Of a stretch of 64,000 nucleotides of DNA, positions 23,400-34,774 are shown one piece after another. The notes under the pieces are model-generated. The model searched no databases, was not told where the DNA came from, and saw nothing but the letters and a program-made list of their open reading frames with translations. Made by a program: the position numbers and the translations under genes. Numbering within the stretch: the first letter of the stretch is position 1; each line of letters begins with the position of its first letter. The DNA lies in contig CM027382.1 of the NCBI GenBank assembly GCA_015680905.1, forward strand, positions 22,045,501-22,109,500, read 5' to 3'. This DNA is from Coptis chinensis. Taxonomy: Eukaryota > Streptophyta > Magnoliopsida > Ranunculales > Ranunculaceae.

Positions 23400-25118
23400 C
23401 CACTTAGGCTTACATCCTTTCTTTCAACTGGCTTGTGCCTCATCCTGTTCCACCTGATCCGCCCAATTCATTTGTAGTAGAAAATCAACTTCCTCAAGAA
23501 CCCAAAACCTATTTGGAGAGGCCAAGTTATATTCTTCAGAATCTTGATTCATTCTAACTTGTGGGTCAGGTGTAGTGGTCTCCTTGGCCTTTGCTACATC
23601 AGGTTCAGCCAATGCCGAAGGGGAAAGCAAAACCTCTGTAGCTGTCGTCAATGTTCTAGCTGTGAGTAACTCATCTCTTTCCTAGTTGCGATGCTCAGAT
23701 CGTCCATCCCCATTCACAGTTGCAATATCACCTGCTATGGAGTCGGTCTGGGCATCATGGAGGTGTAGTGCCACAGCTCTTCCAACCGACCCAATCCTAC
23801 TCTCAACAATACCAAATACACAAGGTTCTCAGGCAGACTCTCCAGCCGAGATGGTTGGAAGAGCTTCTTGTCGACCTTAGACAGCTACCTCCTTGCCATG
23901 ACGTTGTTCAGAAATGGCATAGTGGAGCATTGGGTCCAGGTTGTTACCTTGATCCACTGCGTTCTGGCATGCTACTGAGCCCATGGTGCCCTCGACCTCA
24001 ACATCTAGATTTGCTATTAGCTGCTCTGTCACTGATATTGACTGCTCTATCAGTGGCCTCATCAGTTGGTCCTCGTCCCCCACCAAACCCATAAAACCAG
24101 TTCGAACCGCAACCGGAGCTTTCGGAGTTTTTTCTCTGCTAGGTATTCGCCCCTTGTCAACTAGTCTCTCTGGCATGCTTTTTTTTCCCACGCCTCCGGA
24201 CAAATTTCTCTCCCATTGGTTAGGTGGTTGTAGTAACATCCACTACCACCTCCTTATCCTTGTTTCCTTGCCCGTTGTTTCTTTGCATATCACTACGGAG
24301 CTTCCTACATTCCGTAACCAAGTGGCCCACAATTTTGCAGTGGGTGCACATTTTCGGTAGTTTGCTAACCTCTACCGTTTGACAAAATTGGACGTTTTTA
24401 GTCCTGACATAAATTTGATTGGGAATAGGTTCCAACAGATCAACATCCACCAAAATCTTGGCATAGTATCCATATTCCCTATTCAAAGTTTTCTCATCAA
24501 TCTCCATAGGATAACCCACTCCTCGGGCAATAGACCTAAGAGATTCTAGCTCCCAGTATTCCTGCCCCAGTCTAGGCAGTCTGATCCAGACAAGTGCGTG
24601 AGATTGACGTTGGCTGTCCGGATTGAAGTTTGGCGTCCACTGACTAATTCTCATAGGAATTTTGTCAAATTGCCATGATCCCTTCGCTCAGACCTGTTCA
24701 AATCCTCAGGTTTTGAAAATCTCAAAAATAAGTAACCCTTTCCTATAGGGGTAATGAGACATTCACTGGACGTCTGCCATAGTTTCTTAGCTAGGATACG
24801 CACCCGTTCCAGTGTCACCTTTTGTAAATCAATCTTACCCACCAGACAATGTTTGCAAAAGAGAAGACCTTTTTCATAAGTTGTTTCCGATATTGTGATT
24901 GCAGGGTACTCCCCCATCCTCTCTGGATTTGGAAGCTCCGTCATTTCCATTGGTTGTTGGATATGTTTAGTTGCAGCATCAACATATGAGATTCTGTTTG
25001 AGCCCATCAAAGGAGCTGCTGCATTACTTCTAGGTAGATTATCTTGTGGAGCGGCTGGAACTGTACCTGAAACCATAGGCATTGGCGCACTGGGATTTTC
25101 CAGTTCATAGAGATTCAT
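23400..25118 (-). pseudogene. LINE ORF1 (DUF4283 plus zinc knuckle)
   Basis: It starts at 25118 (MNLYELENPSAPMPMVSGTV) and contains KHCLVGKIDLQKVTLERVRI and GKGYLFLRFSKPEDLN (DUF4283). The next frame, from 24654, has ALVWIRLPRLGQEYWE and the CCHC-like knuckle CTHCKIVGHLVTEC. A low-complexity proline/acid-rich tail is split across frames down to about 23400. These are the hallmarks of the RNA-binding ORF1 of plant L1 elements. A frameshift lies near 24650 and others follow in the tail. Confidence 0.8.
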
Positions 25119-25124
25119 TCTTGG

Positions 25125-25335
25125 TACCTTGCGAACTCACACTCTCAGAAGTGGAGGATTTTATCGTGAAGGAAACCAAGAGAGAGGTAGCTATCTTGGG
25201 CGAACTTACACTATGAAGCAGTGAAGGATTTTACCAGCCAAAGAAAGCTAAAAAGAATGCCTTCCCGAATGCGCACTCTGAGGGAGTGTGGGATTTCAGC
25301 GAGAAAGCGCAAGGCACAGACGAAAAGGTGAAGAG
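25125..25335 (-). repeat. Diverged tandem monomers in the LINE 5' UTR
   Basis: Three related blocks, each with a GCGAACT(C/T)ACACT-like start followed by a GTG(G/A)AGGATTTTA-like core, occur at about 25130, 25198 and 25267, a period of roughly 68 bases. Tandem 5' monomers act as promoters in some L1 elements; that role here is inference. Confidence 0.55.
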
Positions 25336-25421
25336 CTCGATATCGCTAGATTTTTTCCTAAAAAGGAGGGAAAACGAGATGCAGAAAGGATATGTGCTAT
25401 TCACTTACTATTTTTTACTAA

Positions 25422-26167
25422 GAGTTTATGACTATTTAATACTACGAACTTTCGTTTTTTTTCTTAAATGGTACCCGAACTTTGTTTCTCGCATATTCGT
25501 ACCACGAAGTTTCAATTTAATACATCAGTTAATTTTCCATCCAATTTCACTAACGGCGTTAGCACTATTCACGCAGCCCTATTCACGTGAACAGTGTTTT
25601 TTTCAAAATTTGAAAAAACACTATTCACATGAACAATTTTTAAAAAAATAGAATCTTAAAAATTAATTCTTTAATGAAAAATAATTAAAAAACACTATTC
25701 ATGTGAACAGTGTTTTTACTATTTACGTGCACAGTGGGGTTTTTTTTTTTGTAATAATCTAATTTTTAAGATTGATTAAAGATTATTACAACAAAAAAAA
25801 AAAATCTATTTACGTGAATAGTAAAAACACCGTTCACATGAATAGTGTTTTTTTATTATTTTTCATTAAAGAATTAATTTTTAAGATTGATTAAAGATTT
25901 TTTTTTAAAAAAATGTTCACTTGAATTTTTGAAAAACACTGTTCACGTGAATAGTGTTTTTTTGTTTTTCAAAATTTGATTTTTTGAAAAAACATTGTTC
26001 ACGTGAATAGTGTTGTGTGAATAGTGCTAACGCCGTTAGTGAAATTAGATGGAAAATTAACTAAGGTACTAAATTGAAACTTCGTAGTACGAATAGGCGA
26101 GAAACAAAGTTCGGGTACTATTTAGGAAAAAATGTGAAAGTTCGTGGTACTAAATAGTCATTAACTT
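25422..26167. mobile_element. 746-bp Mutator-type MITE with 9-bp target duplication
   Basis: Long terminal inverted repeats of about 135 bases are visible: the left arm starts GAGTTTATGACTATTTA and runs through ACTAACGGCGTTAGCAC; the right arm is its complement, ending TAGTCATTAACTT. Between them are repeated palindromic ATTCACGTGAACAGTG-like motifs, making almost the whole element self-complementary. TTTTACTAA flanks both sides (25413-25421 and 26168-26176), a 9-bp duplication as made by Mutator-like transposases. It has no coding capacity. It inserted in the LINE 5' UTR. Confidence 0.85.
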
Positions 26168-26769
26168 TTTTACTAAAAGCGGTAAAGAAATGGAGCATAG
26201 GATCACCAAAGTAGGTTATGTTATCTCGCTACCATGGTCCCCTTTTTTGGTCCCCATTTTTTTCTCTCAAGCTTTCTCTCGCATCAATACTTTTAGCCAA
26301 AAAATTACGTGGTTTTTCATTGATCGATGAAGCTTTTAAATTGACAAAAACTTATCTTCTTTTGGCGTGCCTTGTAAATCCAAGTACATAGTTGTTTTTT
26401 GGTCTTTGGATAGTGTTTCTAGCTAGCTATTGAATACTTGAGCAACAAGATCGACTTCAAATATTTTGGTATTTTGTCAAACTTCAAGTTTTATAGTATA
26501 TGGTATTGTAATGTAAACAATTTGGATGGAATGATAAATATAAGGATGTTTTGGTACTTAAGTTTGATTATGGTTTCTTAATTATAGTGCAGTTTGAATT
26601 TAAATTATTTAGGTAGCCAATCATATTGAAGCAGCAGGTGGATCCGATAAATTAGATTTTCAAATACTCTACTGTCATTAGCCATCTGCAATAAGGAATT
26701 GAAACTATTCAGTTTCGTGTTTTGATCGAGCAGGACGCAGCTCTAAATAGTGCGAAGCTGTTATTTTAA

Positions 26770-26978
26770 ACCCTAAACCACGGCCATTAGCCGTCCACAA
26801 AACTCATTTCTTGACGGTTACTAGCTGTCTTTGTATTTCAAATAATGGACAGCCACTAACCGTCGAGAATCAATACCACGACATTTTTAACAACGGCTTA
26901 TGAGACAGTCAGTAACCGTCGAGATTGACCAATCTCGACAGATATAAGCCGTCCTAAATCAACCGTTTTGACATAGTG
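26770..26978 (-). repeat. Terminus and subterminal repeats of a CACTA element
   Basis: Short motifs of the type GACGGTTA(G/C)T(A/G)(A/G)C and its complement (CCGTCGAGA, GCCGTCC) recur at least eight times, followed by a terminus CACTATGTCAAAACGG read on the minus strand from 26978. This is the likely 3' end of CACTA element 2. Confidence 0.7.
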
Positions 26979-28740
26979 AACGCTATGAATTCTGATTCCA
27001 TAGTAGACCTTGCTATGCACGTTTGCTATGAGGATTTCCTCAAAATTTATGCATCTCTCCTACAATAAAACACCACATTTGATGTCTTTTGAGTAATGCT
27101 TCAACAAATTTCTAATTTTGAATTGATTTATTCAAGGAGATACATAATCCCCCACATTTTTCTAATTTCTCGTGACAAAGTTAATAAATTAGAAAACCAT
27201 TTATATTAGATATATGTTTTTCAAGTGAGACGTTTTGTTAAAGAATGTCACATATCATTCATATAGTGTCTAAACACTTCTAAGACCTCAATTTGCTTAC
27301 AAGTATGTTGACATTCACAAGAATGAATAGTCAACCATTTAATTAGTTCTTTTTTTGGTTATTGGTTATGTTCACAAAGAGTCACAAAAACTCCAAATCT
27401 TGAACTTTATCTTACCAACAGGCCGGTGTCTTGTTCGAAGTATCTTGGTTTTGCTTCCAAGTGTTTGCTTTTCCAAACAGTCGCACCTTTTCATCAAGTT
27501 CACTTTAATTTCACCCATGTTCAATGAACCATCTTTGTTTAAACCCAAACCATATGGCGCCAAGACCATTACAAAGACCATGGTGGTTATTTAAGTTATT
27601 GAACGTCCATTAAATTGGACACAAACTAGTATGCTTCAAGCACTTCATCGATGCAAATCGACTTTCCATTCAATCAGTGCGTGAACCATTCCCTTCTTTC
27701 ACATCTCTTCAAACGGATTGAAGGAATTTCGAAGGTCACCTTAGCATTCATACCAAAATATAATTTATGAGTGTGTAATTAACTAGAAATACATACCTGT
27801 CCCATCGCATGGAAAGATCATAGTGATGAACTATGGCAAGAAAACGTTTCTGCCACATATCAATCTTTGACCACCGCTTCTCAACGAAACGTGAACAAAA
27901 CATTTTTGTCTTGTACTTGTTAATCAAACCATGAGATGGCGCCAAGACTCCAGTCTCAAGTGTGAATTACTAAAGTGTCAAGAAACTCTTTGCTTTGAAC
28001 GTCACCTGCAAACTTGCAATAACTAACAAATCGATCTCCATGTGAGTCAAACTTATATATACTAAACACATGTCATCCCAATTGCCACTTGTCTCTTGAA
28101 TTGGTTTGGGTTATTAACAAATTATAACTGCCTTAAATCCAACCGACACATTGTCTTCTGGTGAAGACCACATGGCAAAACCAATAGTACTATAGCAAGG
28201 TTTTATGTTCTTCTCCCTCCAAACAAATTGTATGCACATGAACATGAACCGTTCCCACCTTATACACGTTTTCGACTGACATCTAGGAAGATGGCCACGC
28301 AACTGCCAAAATATATTTTTTGAATGTGTAATTAACTAGAAATACATACCTGTCCCAATGCATGGAAAGATCATAGTGAGAAAATTATAAAACAAAAGGT
28401 TTGTACTGTTTGGTGATTGGTAAAGAGTAAGTACATTTAAGTTGTATATTCCTAACAACTTAAGACATATTTTTCCCCTCATGGTGCTTAAAGGTTGATG
28501 AGAAATTGTCTCCTAAGATAGAATGGATTTCTTTCTATATAAAGCTAGCACTATAATTCTACAAAATCAGCGAACACAGCATAGTATTTGATTAAGAATA
28601 GAGGGAGAAGAGAAAGATTAGAAAATGCGTGATCTGGTGTATCTTTCTCTCCAAATTCATCCACTATTTATAGGTGAGAAGTGCATTTTCAAAACAGCAC
28701 AGTGACTCTTTGAAAAAGTTAGGCACATCTTTGAAAAGTC
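26979..28740. other. No supported gene; internal direct repeat
   Basis: A block containing GTGTAATTAACTAGAAATAC and CATGGAAAGATCATAGTGA occurs twice, at about 27754-27825 and 28315-28380, each preceded by CAAAATATA. Minus-strand frames near 27945 and 28302 are reminiscent of degraded transposase sequence but I cannot assign them. A TATA-like TATATAAAG occurs at about 28539. Confidence 0.5.
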
Positions 28741-28744
28741 ACAT

Positions 28745-28915
28745 GTTTCGAAATGGAGCACTATTTCGGCATAAAATACTATTTTGAACCAGTGCCTATT
28801 TCAAAATATCGCACCATTTCGGCATAAAGCATTGTTTCGAACCAGTGTCTATTTCGTAATGTCGCACTTTTTCAGTATAATGCACTGTTTCGAACTAGTG
28901 CACTCTTTTGAAAAG
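28745..28915. repeat. Tandem repeat of about 53 bp, three diverged copies
   Basis: The pattern TTTCG(A)AAT-CGCACTATTTCGGCATAAA-CACTGTTTCGAACCAGTG recurs at about 28747, 28799 and 28852. The copies differ at several positions each. Confidence 0.8.
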
Positions 28916-29055
28916 ATTTTTTTCTCTTTACATACTATTTCAAGTGAAAGTGATTTCATCTCAAGTATGGTAACTTTGGAGACAAATTACTCATTCATAT
29001 CTTAATAGATTTGTGCAAATCTATTATTTTTTTAACAAAAACCATTTCAGTTTTT

Positions 29056-30216
29056 ATACAATGCAACAATGCTGGAGCGGATTTTGTCCAATGCTACGGT
29101 GACATTCTAGATCCTCTTTATGTACCCCATATGGTTCGTGATTTTTTTACTCTCAATGGCACGATCAATTATGATGGTCTATATCAACCGTTGCTTTCAA
29201 TTCAAGTTACCCAACCGCTGATGGCATCATTTCGGCATTTTACGAACTCATGGTCTGAAATATCTAGAAGCAATTGTAGTTATATGATCCCACGTTTGCT
29301 TTTTCTCAATCGTTGGTTTTTCAACGGTACCAATTCACTGATTCGAATTCCAGCCTCATGTTTCGAAAAATTGACCACATCGTGTGCTTTGCCCCTACTC
29401 GAGAAACGGATTTTTGATTTCACACCCTAAAATATTGCTAAACTTGAAACAAAATCAAGATATCAAGACATCAATATCTTCTTTTTTAATTGTACTGGCG
29501 CACGTGTTGCAAGCTGTCACACGTGAACACAATCTTAATTCTAATCAAGAAATAAGTTAGAGTGTTTCTACAGCAACACACACTTTGAACCGAATTTGTG
29601 AACACAATGATGTGGCAAGCAGAGAGACCTTGATTTGCAGTACTTCTTTGAGAAATACACACACACCCCTTGCCTGATGAGTGCCACGTCATTGTGTTCA
29701 CAAGTTTTGGTTCATTTTGTGTGTTGCTAAAGAATTTTTGAATAAGTTATCGGTTATTAATGGGTTATAGGGGAAATTTGACTCTCTGTTACGTAAAGAC
29801 TACTTTGGTAATTCTGTCTATTGGGATATTGTGACAACAAAGGTTGGTGAGTTGATGAACCGAGACATCAAATTCGCAGTTGAGTTGTTGAGCCAAGTGG
29901 TTGACTTGCATACGGGCGCAAAAAATTGCAATGCTAGGGAAATTTGGGTGAAAAAACCGGCAATACTTTGCATTCAAGAGTTGGAAAGTCAAAATCCAAT
30001 TTTGACTACAGGATGTTCCGCAAGGTTTAATATGTACGGAAATGATTTTGGGTGGGGGGCCTCATTGGGATGCGAAGTGGGTGTGGTAATAAGTTTGATG
30101 GAAAGATAACTATTTCTCCGGGTGCGACTAAGTATGGATGTTGAAGCCTGTCTTTCTCCTAAAGTATTAAAGGAAATGGGAGAGGATGATGAGTTCATGT
30201 GGTTTGTCTTGGCTTA
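29056..30216 (+). pseudogene. BAHD acyltransferase pseudogene 1
   Basis: The plus strand reads NNAGADFVQCYGDILDPLYV, NYDGLYQPLLSIQVT, then FTNSWSEISRSN and LFLNRWFFNGTN, then (about 29500-29780) VLQAVTREHNL and YRLLMGYRG, then KVGELMNRDIKFAVELLSQV and NMYGNDFGWG with a final GEDDEFM. Aligned by eye to the copy at 48352, it lacks about the first 100 residues, and the HxxxD catalytic segment is damaged (only an out-of-frame ADG remains). The DFGWG motif survives. BAHD enzymes transfer acyl groups from acyl-CoA to alcohols or amines. Multiple frameshifts and a MITE (29560-29740) interrupt it. Confidence 0.85.
29560..29740. mobile_element. 181-bp MITE in the BAHD pseudogene, 9-bp target duplication
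   Basis: The inverted repeats read CAGCAACACACACTTTGAAC from about 29571 and, on the other strand, TAGCAACACACAAAATGAAC, continuing into TGTGAACACAATGA. AATAAGTTA flanks both sides (29551-29559 and 29741-29749). The flanking BAHD codons continue directly across the element. A Mutator-like origin is most likely from the 9-bp duplication. Confidence 0.85.
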
Positions 30217-32632
30217 GAACACTAATTAGTTGTTTTACTTACTTGACAGTCAAAATCTTGCGAGTGGACTAGTCTGAAATCTGATGCCTGGTCAATATTG
30301 CATTCACTTTCTATGTCATTATGAAGTTTATGCATTTGCCTTGGTAACAAAATTACACATTTACACGTACATTTTCTAATACATAATTGGACTATCATAG
30401 TATCATCCTAGCTCAGTTCAATTATAATTTTTATTCTCTATGAAAATGTCTAAATTTATTCTAAAGGATTATTAGGATATTACACCAAGTTAATACTTGG
30501 CCCTTTAGTTAGGATAAGAAAAGAGGATGGTTTTGGTTGTTGTTAATGGCTGCACTTCATGAGGATGAAAATGCCTACGTATCCAGTCTGTGTATTGGAA
30601 GTGGTAGTGAAGTTTGAGTTAGTAACTCAGGTTAGGGTTAATAACCAGACTGGAATCAAGCCACACGTAGTTCTTGGGGGTAGCTTTTATAGGCATTGGA
30701 AGTGTGCATCGGATGAGACACGTGTGGTGGTATGGACAGGTGTTAGGTTGTTTAGACTGGCATAGAAAGGATAAGGTCAAGGCTGTAATGATGGTAAGAG
30801 TAGTGCTATAGTGGCGCCGTCTGTGGCCTGATGTTAATGATAGCAATGATGAGAGTGGCAGGTGATGATGTCACGAGATGCTACTGAGTGACGAGTGCCC
30901 GAGCATAGTGATAAGTGCCTGAGTATAGTGAGGAGTGCTAGAGCATAGTGACGAGTGCCCGAGTGATAAGTGCTTGAGTATAGTGATGAGTGCCCGAGTG
31001 ACGAGTCCATGTATGCTGGAGCCGAGTCGGGTTGGTGGCCTGGAGTTGATATGATTGACTTGGAGTAGGAGGTCTCTTACATATCCCTTTCTCATTAGTA
31101 CATCGTTGAAAAAGACGTGCTGACGAGAAATTCAGAAAGAGTCAGGATACGTCATTGGATGAGACATTCTTCTGTGATTGACGAAGTAGCCAAGGCCTCA
31201 GTGGTTGTGTGGAAATACTGAGCAAATAGAAAATGTATCCCTCGGTTATTGTAGACCGTAGGTGCGGCTGTTAGCCCTCAGTGTGGAATTTGAGACGTGG
31301 CGCATTGATCTTTCGGAGGGCGTGATTTTAATTTGTCCCTTAATTGTTGAGCATTGTTTGCAGTGTGATACTTTTTGAAGTCGTTGTGAGGGCGTTTAGC
31401 ATATGTCACCAAGAGTTAGGTAGTTGGTCTACTTGGATTTGGGATTTGATTGGTGGAGCACATAAATTAAAATCAAGCCCTTAGTGATCAAAAGTTGTTG
31501 GATTGACCTGTATGTCAAAAGTAGTGAGTAAAGATTTGTGACTAAAATATGAACGAAAAATAGAAATGTTTTAGCCTGGATGTCAACGACATATCCATAT
31601 TCACTACATCTTGATTTTATGAAGGATTGAGAAAAATCTACACCTCAGTCATCACATATCATTTTTAGTGGAATGCTCTTTGAGGCCGTTGTGATGACGC
31701 TCAGTATGGATACCAAGAGTCCATAGTTGGATTTTGTAGTCATGCGTTGATGAGGCCGTTGTAAGGGCTCTCGGCATATGGATTGTGAAATTGATTTCAG
31801 AGTGTATAGATTAAAGCCAAGCCCTCAGTTATCGAACATTATGTATACCAAAATGTCAAGACATTGCTGGTAAAAAATATAAATGAACAAATAGATATAC
31901 GTATGTAGTATTGCATGTTAGATGCCCTGAGCAAACAATATTGATTAAATAGTAGGTGTACTCCCTGAATTGTAGCTGCTAATGGACGAGCTGGACAAGA
32001 GAGAAAACGAACTAGTGAATGTCTTGAAGAAAGATGAGTGTGCGAGTCATTGAACCAGACGAGTGCGCGAGTCACTAAGCTTGGCGAGTGTTTGTATGCC
32101 TAACGAGTGTGTCTAACGAGTTATTGAGTCAGACGAGTGGGTCTGAAGAGTCATGGGGTCTTACGAGTGTGTCTGACGAGTACCCGTATGTCTGGCTTCT
32201 TGATCATTATAATATTGAGATGGCTTGCAAATGGCCTCAAGAAACGCATAGGTCTTACGAATTGCTTTAGTATAATATGAACTGGAGGGCGGCTTACGAA
32301 GAATTGCTTTTGAGCTGGAGCGGGCTTATGAACTTCCTCTATAAATAGATAGGACTTAAAAATTGCCTATTAGTGCTTGCATAATGAGAAAAGGAGGGGT
32401 CTCAATATGCCATAATCCTTCACTCGTCGGGACTACTATATGCAGAGTGATGAGAAATCAATTTATAGGGTCACCCATGTTGTAATTGGGAGGTGAGTTT
32501 CTACAAGTCGAGTTTCTGTAAGTTTAGTTCGAAATCGCAAGTTGATATATATAGAAATGATATCCAAGTTCTACAAATTTGTTTTTGCAAGGTGTTCCAA
32601 ATGAGGTTGTGAGCGTTGCTGCTAAGTCAACA
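30217..32632. mobile_element. Degraded LTR-retrotransposon sequence (fossil)
   Basis: There is no coding domain. TGGCGCCGTCTGTGG at about 30814 looks like a retroelement primer-binding site. Imperfect copies of a GAGGCCGTTGTGA...CACCAAGAGT unit occur near 31378, 31681 and 31751, and a GACGAGTG(C/T)... motif is repeated many times at 30885-31010 and 32035-32185. These look like LTR or leader repeats of an old Ty3/gypsy-type element. Confidence 0.4.
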
Positions 32633-33176
32633 TGTTGGGATGGGCCGAATGGGCCTTGATATTTTGGCAACCATTTGCCGAAATGAACTAACCAAAATTT
32701 CAGCTAAACTTTAAAACATAGTTAGGGTTTAAAAGAGAAAGTGTGAGACAAAATTGGTTGCTAAGGTTTGAGATTTGGTGCCTCTCTTGAGAGCTTTGTT
32801 CATGCCTAAACTCATTGGTAGTTATCTACGCAATTGGTTATTTGTTGATGAGAGATTTGTGATGCCATAAGAAAGGGGAATTTGGGGGTTCTATTGAACT
32901 AAGATGAGTGTATAACACTATTTGATTCTCTTTCAATTGGAGCTTCTCTTTGGTTGTGGATTAAGCGCAAGCCAAACCACGTAAATCTTTGTCTCTCTTC
33001 TCTTGGTTGTTTGTTTGAATTTGGTGAGTAGTTTACATTTTTTACTACTTATTTACGAGTTATTTAGTTGATTTCATACATTGTAGTTGTGGGCTGATGC
33101 TTCTACCACGTTTGATATTGGTTGTTCGCTTCCATTGCATTGGGTTGGTGTGCTTCATAGGTTTTAGGGCACAACA
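32633..33176 (+). mobile_element. LTR (5') of a retrotransposon, with primer-binding site (fossil)
   Basis: It begins TGTTGGGATGGGCC and ends GGGCACAACA, giving TGTTG...CAACA ends and a length of 544 bp. TGGTATTAGAGCCA starts at 33180, three bases beyond, matching the usual primer-binding site complementary to the initiator methionine tRNA. Only a short internal piece (to about 33500) follows. The partner LTR is not in view. Confidence 0.65.
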
Positions 33177-34321
33177 AATTGGTATTAGAGCCAAAGGTTC
33201 TACCTTGGCATAGTTGGTGGTTGTTTGTGGTGGAAGTTTGGTTGAAATCAAATATTTTGGTTCCATTGGTTGTTTCCGCATTGGTATTGTTTGAAGAAAT
33301 TCTCAATATGGTGTTTCTTTGGTTGTTGGTGTTTGGGTGTTATGGAAATTGAGAATGTGACAAGTATGTCAAATTCTATGGTTGTGACTCCTATTGTGGT
33401 GGTTGATATCGAGAGTTTAGATGGAAACATGTTTAGGAGGCAAGCCATGCAAGGCAAAGGAGGATACGAGAAAGGGAAGATCGTTTGAGGAATTTGTTAA
33501 AGGAGATTGAGTGGGAGTTGGCGACTGACCCATTTTTTGAAGAGCTCGGTGTCTGAGTACATAGAGAGGTGCGCGATAGTTTGAGATATCAGGAAGGGGA
33601 ACATTGATTTTAGGATTCCCTTCTTTATCAGCCCCAGTCTTAATATTGACAGTTTCTTCAGTCCCTTCTAGAAGTCTGAGCACTTTCTCGGAGTTCACGC
33701 GAGCTTTGGCAAAATGAGGGAGAAGTACTGAAAAGACGCAAAGAATAGTGATATCAGATATGGGATTTCCGAGGTATAAAGAGTGAAAACAAATCAAATG
33801 GAGGACATACCTACGGAGTTGAAGACTTGATGTTTCAAAGGAGGATTTATTGGGCTATCGGCGCTTTCCCATGTACCCATAACAACAATCGGATATTTGG
33901 TCCACTCTTTGTCGCTCTTACGGTTTTTACGAAGGATACCCCTAATGTTTCTTTGGGTATGTTTTTTGGGATAAAAATATCCGATAATCTTTTCACAAAA
34001 TCGATAGTGCATAAGAATATCGGATAGCCTGATTCGGTCAGCTTCATACCTATTAGGGGAAAAGTGGCTATTGTAATAGTTGCAGACAAACATCAATCTC
34101 CAGAAGTTACCCATACCCTGACCAGGGGAAATATTCAGATGGCTCAGCACTTCACGGTCGAGATCGGATAAAGGAAATCTTAGTCCAGCGGCGAGTTGGC
34201 CAACAGTAACAATGATTTCGTCTATGGTACCACTCTGACACTAAGTAAAAGCCCGAGTACCAGCATAATGTTGTAAATAAAGGGAGGAGGGAATTTGATA
34301 GGTGGCTTGAACTAAAGCTAG

Positions 34322-34510
34322 CACTACACCATAATAGGATATTTGCAACACGCACCTTTTTTGCTTTGCAACGGTTATTTACCGTTAGTAAGTTACCAAC
34401 GCTATATAAGCGTTAGCAATGTTGTAAAGCATTACTTTATTTTTTTGAATTTCTGGAATTAATTTCCAACGCTTGAAAATCGTTTGGAAAGTGTTATAAA
34501 TTCAAAAAAC
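34322..34510 (+). repeat. Left terminus and subterminal motifs of the Pack-CACTA
   Basis: Terminal CACTACACCATAATAGG is followed by the dyads GCAACGGTTATTTACCGTTA (34377), CCAACGCTATATAAGCGTTA (34399) and CAACGCTTGAAAATCGTTTG (34469). Confidence 0.85.
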
Positions 34511-34774
34511 CAAAACAACATCGAAATTTCGAAAAAAGAAATCGCACTCGGTATGTAAAAATAGAAAACCTCTCTTTCTCTCTCACAGTCGCTAGGTTAG
34601 GGTTTTCTTATCTTTCTCTCCTTCAACCCCTCCTCCTCTTCCCTAGAACAATCACTTCCTACCTTCTTCTTCCTTCTCTAATTTCCAACAAATGGATTGT
34701 GTTGAAACCAATCCATCTCGTCTTCTAAAAAAAAATCTTGACAGAGCTCGAAGCTAATAATAATAAATCAATCA

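Larger units (their letters stand above)
19463..26270 (-). mobile_element. L1-type LINE with two nested insertions
   Basis: On the minus strand are a 5' UTR with diverged repeats, ORF1 (about 25118-23400), ORF2 with endonuclease (23340-22489), reverse transcriptase (22434-20673) and RNase H (19901-19548). The order EN-RT-RNase H and an ORF1 with DUF4283 plus a zinc knuckle is typical of plant L1 LINEs. The 3' end is near 19463 (an AATAAAATA-type tail on the minus strand). The 5' end is placed near 26270, because sequence on both sides of the MITE at 25422-26167 appears to be continuous LINE 5' UTR; that boundary is uncertain. I did not find a convincing target-site duplication. ORF2 has several frameshifts, and part of it is replaced by a repeat (19968-20672). 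Confidence 0.8.
12645..26978 (+). mobile_element. CACTA (En/Spm) DNA transposon 2, with LINE insertion
   Basis: Plus-strand CACTA coding blocks (DUF4216 at 12690-13219, TNPA-like gene 13591-16448, C-terminal block 19197-19462) are followed, after a LINE, by a region of short inverted motifs that ends ...TTTTGACATAGTG at 26978, i.e. CACTATGTCAAAACGG on the minus strand. This end differs from element 1, so it is another family. The 5' part with the transposase core is missing, replaced by retroelement sequence left of about 12650. Linking the coding blocks to the 26978 terminus is inference from order and strand. It also holds a CDPK-like host fragment. Confidence 0.6.

Noticed and set aside
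27360-28302. Possible FAR1/MULE-type transposase remnant
   Set aside because: The minus-strand frames have only vague resemblance and no conserved motif that I could name.
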